Shown here piece by piece: positions 47,977 through 56,158 of a stretch of DNA of 64,000 nucleotides (its first letter is position 1; every line of letters begins with the position of its first letter). The stretch comes from DASVRA01 sp036388855 (GTDB lineage: Bacteria; Pseudomonadota; Alphaproteobacteria; Caulobacterales; Caulobacteraceae), in the NCBI GenBank assembly GCA_036388855.1, contig DASVRA010000023.1, forward strand, positions 18,371 to 82,370, in the 5' to 3' direction. Both the position numbers and the translations under genes were made by a program. The notes beneath the pieces are model-generated. The model was not told where the DNA came from. It saw only the letters and a list, made by a program, of their open reading frames with translations, and ran no database searches.

Positions 47977-47994
47977 GCTGTTAAGCTTAACAGC
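47977..47994. promoter_or_regulatory. Perfect 18-bp palindrome upstream of DUF2336 gene
   Basis: GCTGTTAAGCTTAACAGC is its own reverse complement. It lies 55 bases before the DUF2336 start in an otherwise GC-rich 126-base gap. Such a perfect palindrome with TTAA halves could be a repressor or response-regulator operator. No family can be named. Confidence 0.45.
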
Positions 47995-48049
47995 CGCATC
48001 GTTGACGCGGGATCGGGGGCGGCTTTTAGCCGCCTTTGCGGGGCGGAAA

Positions 48050-49207
48050 ATGGCGGCGACAAGCGCGGCGTTCAACGACGAAGACGTCCGGGTGCTGGTG
48101 CGCGGGGGCGATGCGGACGAGCGCGCCGTGGCGGCGCACAAGCTCTGCCGCCGCATGGACGAGGTCGAGCTCACCGACGCAGACCGCGACTACGCGCGGC
48201 AGATCCTGCGAATGCTGGCGGCCGACGCGGCCGAACTGGTGCGCCGGGCGGTGGCGGTGACGCTGAAAGCCTCGCCGATCATCCCGCGCGACGTGGCGAT
48301 GAAGTTGGCCCGCGACGTGGAGACGGTGGCGGTGCCGGTGCTGAACTATTCTCCGGCCTTCACCGACGAGGACCTGGTGGAGATCATCCGCGCGGCCGGC
48401 CCGGCCCGCCAGATGGCAATCGCGCGGCGCCCGCGGATCAGCGAGATCGTTACGGGCGCGATCGCCGAGCACGGCGCCGAGGCGGCGGTGCGGGCGGCCT
48501 GCGCCAACGACAACGCCGCCTTTTCCGAAGCCGGGCTGCAGAAGGCGATCACCCGTTTCGCCAGCTCACAGGAGCTGTTGGGCGCGGTGGCGCACCGCAA
48601 GACCCTGCCGCTGTCGATCACCGAGCGGCTGGTGAACATGGTGTCCGACCAGGTGCGCGACCACCTGGTCAATCATCATGCGCTGTCGCCGGAGACGGCG
48701 CTGCAGATCGCGCTCGGCGCGCGCGAGCGGGCGACAATCGACCTGGTGGACCAGGCCGGGCGCACCGCCGACGTCGAGCAGTTCGTCGCCCACCTGCACA
48801 AGAACGGGCGGCTGAGCGCGTCCCTGATCCTGCGGGCGCTGGCGCACGGGCACATGACCTTCTTCGAGTGGGCGGTGGCGGAGTTGGCCCAGGTGCCGCA
48901 CCACCGCACCTGGCTGATGATCCATGACTCCGGCCCTCTGGGGCTGAAGGCGATCTATGAGCGCGCGGGGCTGCCGAACCGGCTCTACAGCGCGTTCCGG
49001 GCGGGGGTGGACACCTTCCACTCGATGGACTTCGACGGGCGGCCGGGCGAGCGGGAGCGGTTCCAGGAACGGATGCTGCAGCGGTTCCTGACCCATGCCT
49101 CCACCGCGCCCAAAGAGGACGTGGACTACCTGCTCGACAAGATGAACCGCACCTCGGTGAAGAAGCGCCGGCCGATGATGGGACCGGTGCTGGCGGTGGC
49201 GCGCTGA
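48050..49207 (+). CDS. DUF2336 protein
   Basis: The 385-residue protein begins at ATG 48050 (MAATSAAFNDEDVRVLVRGG); upstream frame to 48002 is possible but not conserved-looking. It is built of helical HEAT-like repeats. Motifs include LVRRAVAVTLKASPIIPRDV, VAVPVLNYSPAFTDEDLVEI and LNMVSDQVRDHLVNHHAL. The DUF2336 family is frequent in alphaproteobacteria and uncharacterised. It ends one base before the convergent Hpt-domain gene. A second DUF2336 gene lies at 50572. Confidence 0.85.
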   Translation: MAATSAAFNDEDVRVLVRGGDADERAVAAHKLCRRMDEVELTDADRDYARQILRMLAADAAELVRRAVAVTLKASPIIPRDVAMKLARDVETVAVPVLNYSPAFTDEDLVEIIRAAGPARQMAIARRPRISEIVTGAIAEHGAEAAVRAACANDNAAFSEAGLQKAITRFASSQELLGAVAHRKTLPLSITERLVNMVSDQVRDHLVNHHALSPETALQIALGARERATIDLVDQAGRTADVEQFVAHLHKNGRLSASLILRALAHGHMTFFEWAVAELAQVPHHRTWLMIHDSGPLGLKAIYERAGLPNRLYSAFRAGVDTFHSMDFDGRPGERERFQERMLQRFLTHASTAPKEDVDYLLDKMNRTSVKKRRPMMGPVLAVAR

Positions 49208-49208
49208 G

Positions 49209-49688
49209 CTATTTGGAGCGGGCGTGGACCTTCGCTTCCAACTCGGTGGCCAGCGCCAGCCCCACCGGGTGCTCCTCGTCGCGGATGCCGTCACGGACGG
49301 CGGCCTTGATCGCCTGGATGTGAGCGTCGATCAGGGGGAGCGGGGCCTCGGCGCGAGTGCCGGAGTCGTCCAGCAGGCGGCAGAGCGAGCCGGCGATGCG
49401 GCTGACAATCGGATACTGGTAGGTGCCGCCCAGGCCCTTGAGGTCGTGGGCGCGCAGGTACAGGGAGTCGGCCGAGACCTTGTCCAGGCCCGAGGCCGCG
49501 ACGGCGGCGCGGGCGATGTCGAGCTTGTTGAGCTCGTCCTGCATCCATTGGCCGAACTGGGCCGAAAGGCCCTGGAGCGCGGCCTCGGCGCGGGCCACGG
49601 CGCCGGGATCGAGCGAGAACTTGCCGCCGAAGCGGGCTTTTAGGGTATTGGCCGGGCGGAACACCTCGGCGGCATTGGAAGCGGACAC
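49209..49688 (-). CDS. Hpt-domain phosphotransfer protein
   Basis: The 159-residue protein starts at GTG 49688 with AGGAGAG five bases upstream. A single Hpt four-helix domain covers about 55-155, with the phosphoacceptor His in LRAHDLKGLGGTYQYPIVSR. No kinase or receiver is fused, so it would relay phosphate between separate partners. The first 50 residues (AEVFRPANTLKARFGGKFSL) are an N-terminal extension. It lies between DUF2336 and nadK, convergent with the former and in the same direction as nadK. Confidence 0.82.
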   Translation of the reverse strand: MSASNAAEVFRPANTLKARFGGKFSLDPGAVARAEAALQGLSAQFGQWMQDELNKLDIARAAVAASGLDKVSADSLYLRAHDLKGLGGTYQYPIVSRIAGSLCRLLDDSGTRAEAPLPLIDAHIQAIKAAVRDGIRDEEHPVGLALATELEAKVHARSK

Positions 49689-49769
49689 CACACCTCTCCT
49701 TAAATGGTCTTGGCGCCTTCGGCGCGCGTTTGGGGCCATTCAAGACGATCAGGCTTAACAAGCCGTGGC

Positions 49770-50540
49770 TCAGACCGAGAACTGCTCTGCGACAATTCGT
49801 TCCTTCAGGCCCGAGCCTTCGTCGAAGAGCATGTAGAGCTTTTTCGACCGGTCTTCGGCGATCTTCACCGACACCACGTCGCGAACCTCGAAGTTGTCGG
49901 CCACGGCGCTGACCGGGCGGCGATCGGCTTCCAACATCTCGATGGTCACCTTGGCGGTGTGCGACAGCAGGGCGCCGCGCCAGCGGCGGGGGCGGAAGGC
50001 GCTGATCGGGGTCAGCGCCAGCACCTGGGCGTCGATCGGGATGATCGGGCCGTGGGCGGAGAGGTTGTAGGCGGTGGAGCCCGCCGGGGTGGCGACCAGC
50101 ACGCCGTCGCAGACCAGCTCAGGCAGGCGTTCCTTGCCATCGATCAGGATGCGCAGCTTGGCGCTCTGGTGCGTCTGGCGCAGCAGACTGACCTCGTTGA
50201 TCGCCAGCGCCCGGTGGGTCTTGCCGCTGGCGTCGGTGGCGATCATGGCCAGCGGACGGATCATCGCCTTTTCGGCTCGGGCGATGCGTTCGGGCAGGCC
50301 GTCCTCAACGTAGTCGTTCATCAGGAAGCCGAGCGAGCCGCGGTTCATGCCGTAGACCGGCTTGGCGGACCCGAGGGTGCGGCGCAGCGTTTCCAGCATG
50401 AAGCCGTCGCCGCCGATAGCGACGATCACGTCGGCCTCGGCTTCGGGAACGGCGGGATAGAGCTTGCACAGACGCTTGAGCGCGGCGCGGGCGTCGGGGC
50501 GGGGGCTGGCGGTGAAGGCTAGGCGCGGCGCCGGCTGCAT
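49770..50540 (-). CDS. nadK: NAD kinase
   Basis: NadK phosphorylates NAD+ to NADP+, the only known route to NADP. The 256-residue protein has the GGDGFMLETLR loop (about 43-53), GMNRGSLGFLMN, the NEVSLLRQ motif and TPAGSTAYNLSAHGPI. These are full family motifs with a normal short length. The ATG at 50540 gives MQPAPRLAFTAS. Its gene is between Hpt and DUF2336, in the same orientation as both. Confidence 0.95.
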   Translation of the reverse strand: MQPAPRLAFTASPRPDARAALKRLCKLYPAVPEAEADVIVAIGGDGFMLETLRRTLGSAKPVYGMNRGSLGFLMNDYVEDGLPERIARAEKAMIRPLAMIATDASGKTHRALAINEVSLLRQTHQSAKLRILIDGKERLPELVCDGVLVATPAGSTAYNLSAHGPIIPIDAQVLALTPISAFRPRRWRGALLSHTAKVTIEMLEADRRPVSAVADNFEVRDVVSVKIAEDRSKKLYMLFDEGSGLKERIVAEQFSV

Positions 50541-50571
50541 CGGGCGAGAGAGCCCGGCGCCGGAGGCCTTG

Positions 50572-51693
50572 TCAAACCGCGGCGGCTTGGCGGAAGGCGA
50601 TCGCGGCGCTCTGCGGCGGCTGGCCGACGAAGCCCTCGGTCGAGCGGACTGCGGCCGACGCGTCGCCGTTGGGGCGGCCGCCGTTCAGTTGGCGCACCAG
50701 GGTGATCACCGTTGGCGTGACGCTGCGGTCGAGACCGACGGCCGAGCAGGCCAGCGCCAGCAGCTCGGGCTGGTTGGCGCTGACGGCGCGGCGCACGTCC
50801 TCGGCGGTGAAGCCGCCGAGCTTGGCCAGCGCCAGCTCGAACAGCGACAGCTTTCCTTCGCGCAGCGCGCGCATCAAGTAGCCGGGACGGAGTTGCCCAG
50901 CGGCGTGGAGCTTCTCGATGAGGCGGCGCTCCATAGCCTCTTGCTCGGCGTCCGGCGGCGCGGCGGCCGGGGCGGCGTCCTCCGCCCCCAGCGGCTGGCT
51001 GTAGGCGTCGCGGACCGCCTCGCCCAGCAGCGGCCCCAGAGCCTCCGGCTTCAGCCGGAAGCGGGAGACCAGGGCGGCCTGCAGCGATTGGCCGACCCAG
51101 AGGTAGAGGCGCTCGGCCAAGTCAGCGGTGAGCCGGGGGTGGCGGGCGAGCGGAGAGCGCAAGGCGGCCGAGCGGCGCGAGGCGCCGACCAGACGGGCCA
51201 TGCCCTCGGCGCCGATGTCGGCCGTGTCGTTGCCGGCCAGCGCCGCCAGCACGGCGGGCTCCTCCTGGCGCAGGAGGGCGTCGACCACCTCGGCGCTGAG
51301 GGCGGGACGGCGGGCGACGGCGATCTGGTGCTCGACCGTGGCCTTGAGCAGGATGGCCAGCAGGTCGGCGTCGGCGAGGATCGGACTGGAGGCGATCACC
51401 GGGCGGGCGATCTCGATGTCGTCGAGCGCCAGGATGTTGATCAGGGCGCGCGGGGGCCACTCGGCGCGGGCGAGCTTTTCCGACAGCCGTCGGCGGATGT
51501 CGTGCTCGGCCTCGGCCACCAGCGTGAGGAAGATGTCGCTGAGCAGGGGACGCACGGCGTGGGTGTCGAGCGCTCCGGACGAGCGGGCGTTCTCGCACAG
51601 GTCGGCGACCGCAAGGAGCAGCCGCTCGCGCGCCGCGGGCGTGCGGGCCTGGGCGAGTTCGAGCAGGCTGCGGGCCTGGTCGGCCACGGTCAC
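50572..51693 (-). CDS. DUF2336 protein, second copy
   Basis: This is a 373-residue protein of the same helical family as the one at 48050, but only distantly similar. Visible DUF2336 features are AEHDIRRRLSEKLARAEWPPRALIN, VASSPILADADLL-like VIASSPILADADLL and HPRLTADLAERLYLWVGQSL. It has an Ala/Pro-rich loop at about 232-245 and a disordered end. The function is unknown. The start ATG at 51693 is divergent from glpK. It lies 31 bases from nadK and may be co-transcribed. Confidence 0.82.
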   Translation of the reverse strand: MTVADQARSLLELAQARTPAARERLLLAVADLCENARSSGALDTHAVRPLLSDIFLTLVAEAEHDIRRRLSEKLARAEWPPRALINILALDDIEIARPVIASSPILADADLLAILLKATVEHQIAVARRPALSAEVVDALLRQEEPAVLAALAGNDTADIGAEGMARLVGASRRSAALRSPLARHPRLTADLAERLYLWVGQSLQAALVSRFRLKPEALGPLLGEAVRDAYSQPLGAEDAAPAAAPPDAEQEAMERRLIEKLHAAGQLRPGYLMRALREGKLSLFELALAKLGGFTAEDVRRAVSANQPELLALACSAVGLDRSVTPTVITLVRQLNGGRPNGDASAAVRSTEGFVGQPPQSAAIAFRQAAAV

Positions 51694-51776
51694 GGCGGCG
51701 CTCCCGGTGCTTCGCCCTTCAGGCTGAACCTTCGGCGTGAAAACATGCTTAAGCTTTGTTGATGAGGTCTGACGAC

Positions 51777-53276
51777 ATGGCGTCTCCGCTTCTCCTCGCG
51801 CTGGACCAGGGCACCACCTCCACCCGAGCGATCCTGTTCCAACTGGACGGTACGGCCGTGGCGAGTGCGGGACGGCCGCTGAAGCAGTCGTATCCGGCGG
51901 ACGGATGGGTTGAGCACGACCCTGAGGAGATCTTCCGCGCCTCGGTGGCGGTGATGCGCGAGGCGGTGGAGCGGTCGGGCCGGGGCGCCGGGGCGGTGGC
52001 GGCGATCGGGATCACCAACCAGCGCGAGACGGTGGTGGTGTGGGAGAAGGCGAACGGGCGGCCGATCGCGCCGGCGATCGTCTGGCAGGACCGGCGCACG
52101 GCGGGCGTCTGCGCGCGGCTGCGCGAGGCGGGGCGTGAGGCGCGGGTGACGGAGGTCACCGGGCTGCTGCTCGACCCGTATTTCTCCGGCACCAAGATCG
52201 CCTGGCTGCTCGACCATGTGGAGGGCGCGCGCGCGGCGGCGGAACGGGGGGAGCTGCTCTGCGGCACGATCGACGCCTGGCTGGTGTGGCAGCTGACCGG
52301 AGGAAAGGTGCACGCCACCGACGCCACCAACGCCTCGCGCACCCTGCTGTTCGACCTGGAGGGGCAGCTGTGGTCGCAGGAGATGCTGGAGCTGTTCGAG
52401 GTCCCCTCCCCGCTATTGCCCGAAGTGCGCGACACCGCCGGCGACTATGGCGAAATGCTGCCGGAGTTCCTTGGGCGGCCGGTCCCGATCCGTGGCGTTG
52501 TCGGGGACCAGCAGGGGGCGCTGATGGGCCAGGGCTGCATCGCTCCGGGGCAGATGAAGGCGACCTTCGGCACCGGTTGCTTCTTGCTGCTGCACACCGG
52601 CGAGGAGGCGCCGCGCTCACGCGCGCGGCTGCTGACCACGGTGGCGGCGCGGGTCGAGGGACGGGCGAGCTATGCCTTGGAGGGCGCGATCTTCGTGGCC
52701 GGGGCGACGATCCAGTGGATGGAGGAGGGCCTCGGCGTAGAGGGCGGGCCGCAGGCGGTGGAGGCGCTGGCGATGCGGGCGCGCGGCGAGCACGGGGTGG
52801 TGCTGGTGCCGGCGTTCACCGGGCTCGGGGCGCCCTGGTGGGACGCCGATGCGCGGGGCGCCCTCTTCGGGCTTACCCGAGACACGGGGCTGGCAGAGAT
52901 CGCCGGCGCGGTGTTCGACGCCTCGGCGCTGCAGGCGCGCGACCTGATTGAGGCGATGCGGGCGGACGCGCCGCACGCCTTCGGCGGCGAGGCCGAGCTG
53001 CGCATCGATGGCGGCATGGCCAAGAGCCGCTGGTTTGCCCGGCGGCTGGCGGACCTGACGGCGCTGAACGTGCTGCGGCTGGAATACCAAGAGACCACGG
53101 CGCTGGGAGCGGCGCTGTTCGCGGGCCTGGGGGTGGGCCTCTACGCCTCCTTGGAGGAGGCGGCGGAGGCGCGGCCGAAGGGGGAGCGGCTGACTCCGGA
53201 GTTGGACGCGAAGGGGCGTGAGGCCGCGTATGCCCGCTGGACAGACGCGGTTAGGCGCACCCGCTCGACGAGTTGA
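51777..53276 (+). CDS. glpK: Glycerol kinase
   Basis: GlpK phosphorylates glycerol to glycerol-3-phosphate. The 499-residue protein has LLALDQGTTSTRAILF at the N-terminus (ATG 51777), ITNQRETVVVWEK, the glycerol-binding DQQGALMGQGCI and the GTGCFLLLHTG segment. The FGGY C-terminal domain has DGGMAKSRWFARRLADL. The length is normal. No glpF or glpD is nearby. A class II aldolase and a predicted outer-membrane protein follow on the same strand with short gaps. Confidence 0.94.
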   Translation: MASPLLLALDQGTTSTRAILFQLDGTAVASAGRPLKQSYPADGWVEHDPEEIFRASVAVMREAVERSGRGAGAVAAIGITNQRETVVVWEKANGRPIAPAIVWQDRRTAGVCARLREAGREARVTEVTGLLLDPYFSGTKIAWLLDHVEGARAAAERGELLCGTIDAWLVWQLTGGKVHATDATNASRTLLFDLEGQLWSQEMLELFEVPSPLLPEVRDTAGDYGEMLPEFLGRPVPIRGVVGDQQGALMGQGCIAPGQMKATFGTGCFLLLHTGEEAPRSRARLLTTVAARVEGRASYALEGAIFVAGATIQWMEEGLGVEGGPQAVEALAMRARGEHGVVLVPAFTGLGAPWWDADARGALFGLTRDTGLAEIAGAVFDASALQARDLIEAMRADAPHAFGGEAELRIDGGMAKSRWFARRLADLTALNVLRLEYQETTALGAALFAGLGVGLYASLEEAAEARPKGERLTPELDAKGREAAYARWTDAVRRTRSTS

Positions 53277-53312
53277 CCGCGGCGGCGGCAAGCGTAACGG
53301 TGAGGACCGGAC

Positions 53313-54083
53313 ATGGCGGACGGCTCGATCGACGTGCGCTCGCTCAAAAGCGCGGTCAGCGAGGGGGAGTGGCAGGCGCGGGTGAATCTGGCGGCGCTCT
53401 ACCGACTGGTGGCTCTGGAGGGGTGGGACGACATGATCTTCACCCACATCTCTGCCCGGGTTCCCGGGGAGGAGACCTTCCTGATCAACCCCTACGGTTT
53501 CTTCTTTGACGAGATCACCGCCTCCAGCTTGGTGAAGGTCGACCTCAACGGCGACATCCAGCAGGAGACGCCGCACTTCATCAACGCCGCTGGCTTCGTC
53601 ATCCACTCGGCGATCCACGAGGCGCGGCCGGACGCCCACTATGTCATCCACCTGCACACCGACCAGGGCGTGGCCGTGTCGGCGCAGCGCCAGGGCCTGC
53701 TGCCGATCACCCAGCACGCGATGACCTGTCTCTCGCAGCTGGCCTACCACGACTACGAGGGCATCGCCCTGAACCTCGACGAGAAGGAGCGGCTGGTCCG
53801 CGATCTCGGCGACAAGAAGCTGATGCTGCTCAGGAACCACGGCACTCTCTCGATCGGCGCCAGCGCGGCGGAGGCGTGGCTCGGCATGTTCATGCTGGAG
53901 CGCGCTTGCACCCAGCAGATCATGGCGCTTTCGGCCGGACAGCAGGGCGTGATGTCCGCGCAGGAGGAGGCGCAAGCCGCAGTCGCCCAGCAGATGGCTT
54001 GGGGCGCCAAGGCGGTGGCTCAGATCGCCTGGCCGGGCCTGCTGCGCAAGGCGGCGAGGCGCTCGCCCGGTTTCGACGCCTAG
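53313..54083 (+). CDS. Class II aldolase/adducin-family protein
   Basis: The 256-residue protein has the class II aldolase fold: GWDDMIFTHISARVPGEETF, then LINPYGFFFDEITASSLVKV, HYVIHLHTDQGVAV (HxH metal site), and LLRNHGTLSIGAS with the third metal His. These bind a divalent cation in sugar-phosphate aldolases. The substrate cannot be told, and many family members have other functions. It starts 36 bases after glpK. Confidence 0.9.
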   Translation: MADGSIDVRSLKSAVSEGEWQARVNLAALYRLVALEGWDDMIFTHISARVPGEETFLINPYGFFFDEITASSLVKVDLNGDIQQETPHFINAAGFVIHSAIHEARPDAHYVIHLHTDQGVAVSAQRQGLLPITQHAMTCLSQLAYHDYEGIALNLDEKERLVRDLGDKKLMLLRNHGTLSIGASAAEAWLGMFMLERACTQQIMALSAGQQGVMSAQEEAQAAVAQQMAWGAKAVAQIAWPGLLRKAARRSPGFDA

Positions 54084-54086
54084 CCG

Positions 54087-54860
54087 ATGAGGGGCCGGGG
54101 GGCTGCCTTCGGCCTCTCGGCCGTTCTGGCGTTCGGATGGGCTTCGGTCGCGGCCGCGGGGGCATGGCCGTTAGCCAAAGGCGAGACGCTCATTATCTCG
54201 AAATTCGAGCATCAATCCGCTGATGAGGCGTTCGATGTGGGCGAAGTGAACACGCCGATCCCGCCGCGCCGGGACGATTCCCTGTCGATTTGGGTGGAGC
54301 GCGGACTGACCTCCTCGCTGACCTTCCAGGGCAGGGCAAGTTACGGTCAGGGCGAGGACGGGGCGCTGAGCTACGGTGGCCGGGGGCCAATCGAGCTGGG
54401 GCTGCGGCAGGTGGTGTTCCGGCGCAAGCGGGCGCTGGTCAGCCTCTATGCCGGATACGCGGCTCCGGGCGAGGGGCGCAACGCGGGCTACGCCCTGCCG
54501 GGGCAGGGGAACGGGGATTGGGAGCTGCGGGTGCTGGTCGGCAACTCGCGCCGATACTTTGGCAAGGAGGCCTTCGAGGAGGTGCAGCTGGCGCGGCTGT
54601 GGCGCTCGGGCCTGCCGAACGAGGTGCGGCTAGACTCCACGGTCGGGGTTCACCTGTCGCGCAAGTGGATGGTGCTGGCGCAGACCTATTCCGGCATGGC
54701 GGAGGCCGAGCCGGTGCGCCCCTGGTGGTTCAAGGGTGAAGCCTCGCTGGTGCGCCGCGCGGGGCCATGGAGCTTCCAGGCGGGATGGCGGCAGACGCTC
54801 GCGGGCCGCGACGTGCCGATCGACTCAGGGCCGGTGATCGCGGTGTGGCGGCGGTTCTGA
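54087..54860 (+). CDS. Predicted outer-membrane beta-barrel protein
   Basis: The 257-residue product has a signal peptide (GLSAVLAFGWASVAAAGA) and a mature chain of alternating amphipathic strands: GETLIISKFEHQ, SLSIWVERGLTSSLTFQGRA, RALVSLYAGYAAPGE and RKWMVLAQTYSGMA. It ends with an aromatic residue (AVWRRF), the usual barrel signature. I do not recognise the family. It begins three bases after the aldolase stop, so it is co-transcribed with it. Confidence 0.7.
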   Translation: MRGRGAAFGLSAVLAFGWASVAAAGAWPLAKGETLIISKFEHQSADEAFDVGEVNTPIPPRRDDSLSIWVERGLTSSLTFQGRASYGQGEDGALSYGGRGPIELGLRQVVFRRKRALVSLYAGYAAPGEGRNAGYALPGQGNGDWELRVLVGNSRRYFGKEAFEEVQLARLWRSGLPNEVRLDSTVGVHLSRKWMVLAQTYSGMAEAEPVRPWWFKGEASLVRRAGPWSFQAGWRQTLAGRDVPIDSGPVIAVWRRF

Positions 54861-54988
54861 GGATGCGGCGTGACGGCGCATCTTACGGAAAGTTCATGTA
54901 ACAAGTCCTGTTTCGGTCATGTCCCGCGCCTAGACGGAGTGACAGGGGGCGGCCATATGCCTCCTGAAGCCTCCAGAAGCGTAGCATC

Positions 54989-56158
54989 TTGATCAAACGG
55001 CACTTCTTCCTCATCGCGGCCGTCGCGCTGGTGGCGCTGATGGTGGTCGCCGGTGGCTTTCGGCTGCTGGCGGGCACGGGCGAGCGCCCGGGCGGCGGCG
55101 GCCGTGGCGGGCCCGGCGGTCCGGGCGGGCGGGCGCAGGCGGTGACGCCGGTGGCGGTTGAGCCGCGGCCGTTCTCCAATCAGATCGAGGTGCTGGGGGT
55201 GGCCAAGGGGCGGGAGTCGCTGACCGTCACCTCCTCGACCACCGAACTGATCACCAAGGTGCTGTTCCGCGACGGCCAGTGGGTGCGCAAGGGCGCGCCG
55301 CTGGTGGAGCTGCAGGCGCGCGAGGAGGACGCGGGCATCGTCGAGGCGCGCGCGGCGGTGGCCGGAGCCGAGCAGGCGCTGAACCGCTGGCGTAACCTGG
55401 CGGCGCAGGGCGTGGCGCCGCGGATCAACGCCGAGCAGGCCGAGACCGCCTACCGCTCCGCACAGGCGCAGTTGCAGGCGGCGCTGGCGCGGCGCGGCGA
55501 CCGCGTGATCCGCGCGCCGTTCGCCGGGGTGATCGGGCTGTCGGACGTGACCGCCGGGACGCTGATCAACCCCGGCTCCCGGATCGCCACACTGGACGAC
55601 ATCGGCGTGATCCGCGTCGATTTCCCGGTGCCGGAGCGTTACCTGCCGGTGCTACGCCAGGGCCTGCCGCTCACCGCGACGGCGGAAGGCGTGCCGGGAC
55701 GGCAGTTCGCCGGCCGCATCTCGCTTGTCGATACGCGCATCGACGAACGCACCCGCGCCGTCACCGCGCGCGCGGACTTCCCCAATCCGGGTTTCGCGCT
55801 GCGGCCGGGGATGACGTTGCGGGTCTCCATCGAGCAAGGGATGCGCATCTCGCCGGCGGTGCCGGAGGCGGCGGTGCAGTTCGAGGGCGACACCGCCTTC
55901 GCCTACCGCATCGCCGGCGCGGGCGGGAAGCTGACCGCCCAGCGCGTGGACATCCGCCGGGGCGACAACCAGGGCGGCTTCGTCGAGGTGCTGGAAGGGC
56001 TGCAGGTCGGCGACCGCGTGATCGCCGGCGGCCTCAACCGGATTCAGCCCAACGGCTCGATCCGCATCGCCGGTCAGGGCCGCGCCGGAGGCGGCGCAGG
56101 CGCGGGCGGCGGCGCTCAGCCGGGCGGGCGGGCCGGAGCGCGGGCGACCGCGCCATGA
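54989..56158 (+). CDS. RND efflux periplasmic adaptor protein
   Basis: This membrane-fusion protein has 389 residues. The start is TTG (54989), followed by the anchor KRHFFLIAAVALVALMVVAGG. A Gly-rich linker lies at about 30-48. The lipoyl and hairpin region are at EVLGVAKGRESLTVTSSTTE and LLRDGQWVRKG-like KVLFRDGQWVRKGAPL, then PFAGVIGLSDVTAGTLI. The C-terminus is Gly/Arg-rich. It overlaps the pump gene by four bases (ATGA). No outer-membrane partner is encoded in the window. Confidence 0.92.
   Translation: MIKRHFFLIAAVALVALMVVAGGFRLLAGTGERPGGGGRGGPGGPGGRAQAVTPVAVEPRPFSNQIEVLGVAKGRESLTVTSSTTELITKVLFRDGQWVRKGAPLVELQAREEDAGIVEARAAVAGAEQALNRWRNLAAQGVAPRINAEQAETAYRSAQAQLQAALARRGDRVIRAPFAGVIGLSDVTAGTLINPGSRIATLDDIGVIRVDFPVPERYLPVLRQGLPLTATAEGVPGRQFAGRISLVDTRIDERTRAVTARADFPNPGFALRPGMTLRVSIEQGMRISPAVPEAAVQFEGDTAFAYRIAGAGGKLTAQRVDIRRGDNQGGFVEVLEGLQVGDRVIAGGLNRIQPNGSIRIAGQGRAGGGAGAGGGAQPGGRAGARATAP

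Noticed and set aside
49209..49688. Hpt protein as the essential ChpT-like phosphotransferase of the CtrA pathway
   Set aside because: ChpT is a dimeric histidine-kinase-like protein; this is a single classical Hpt four-helix domain.
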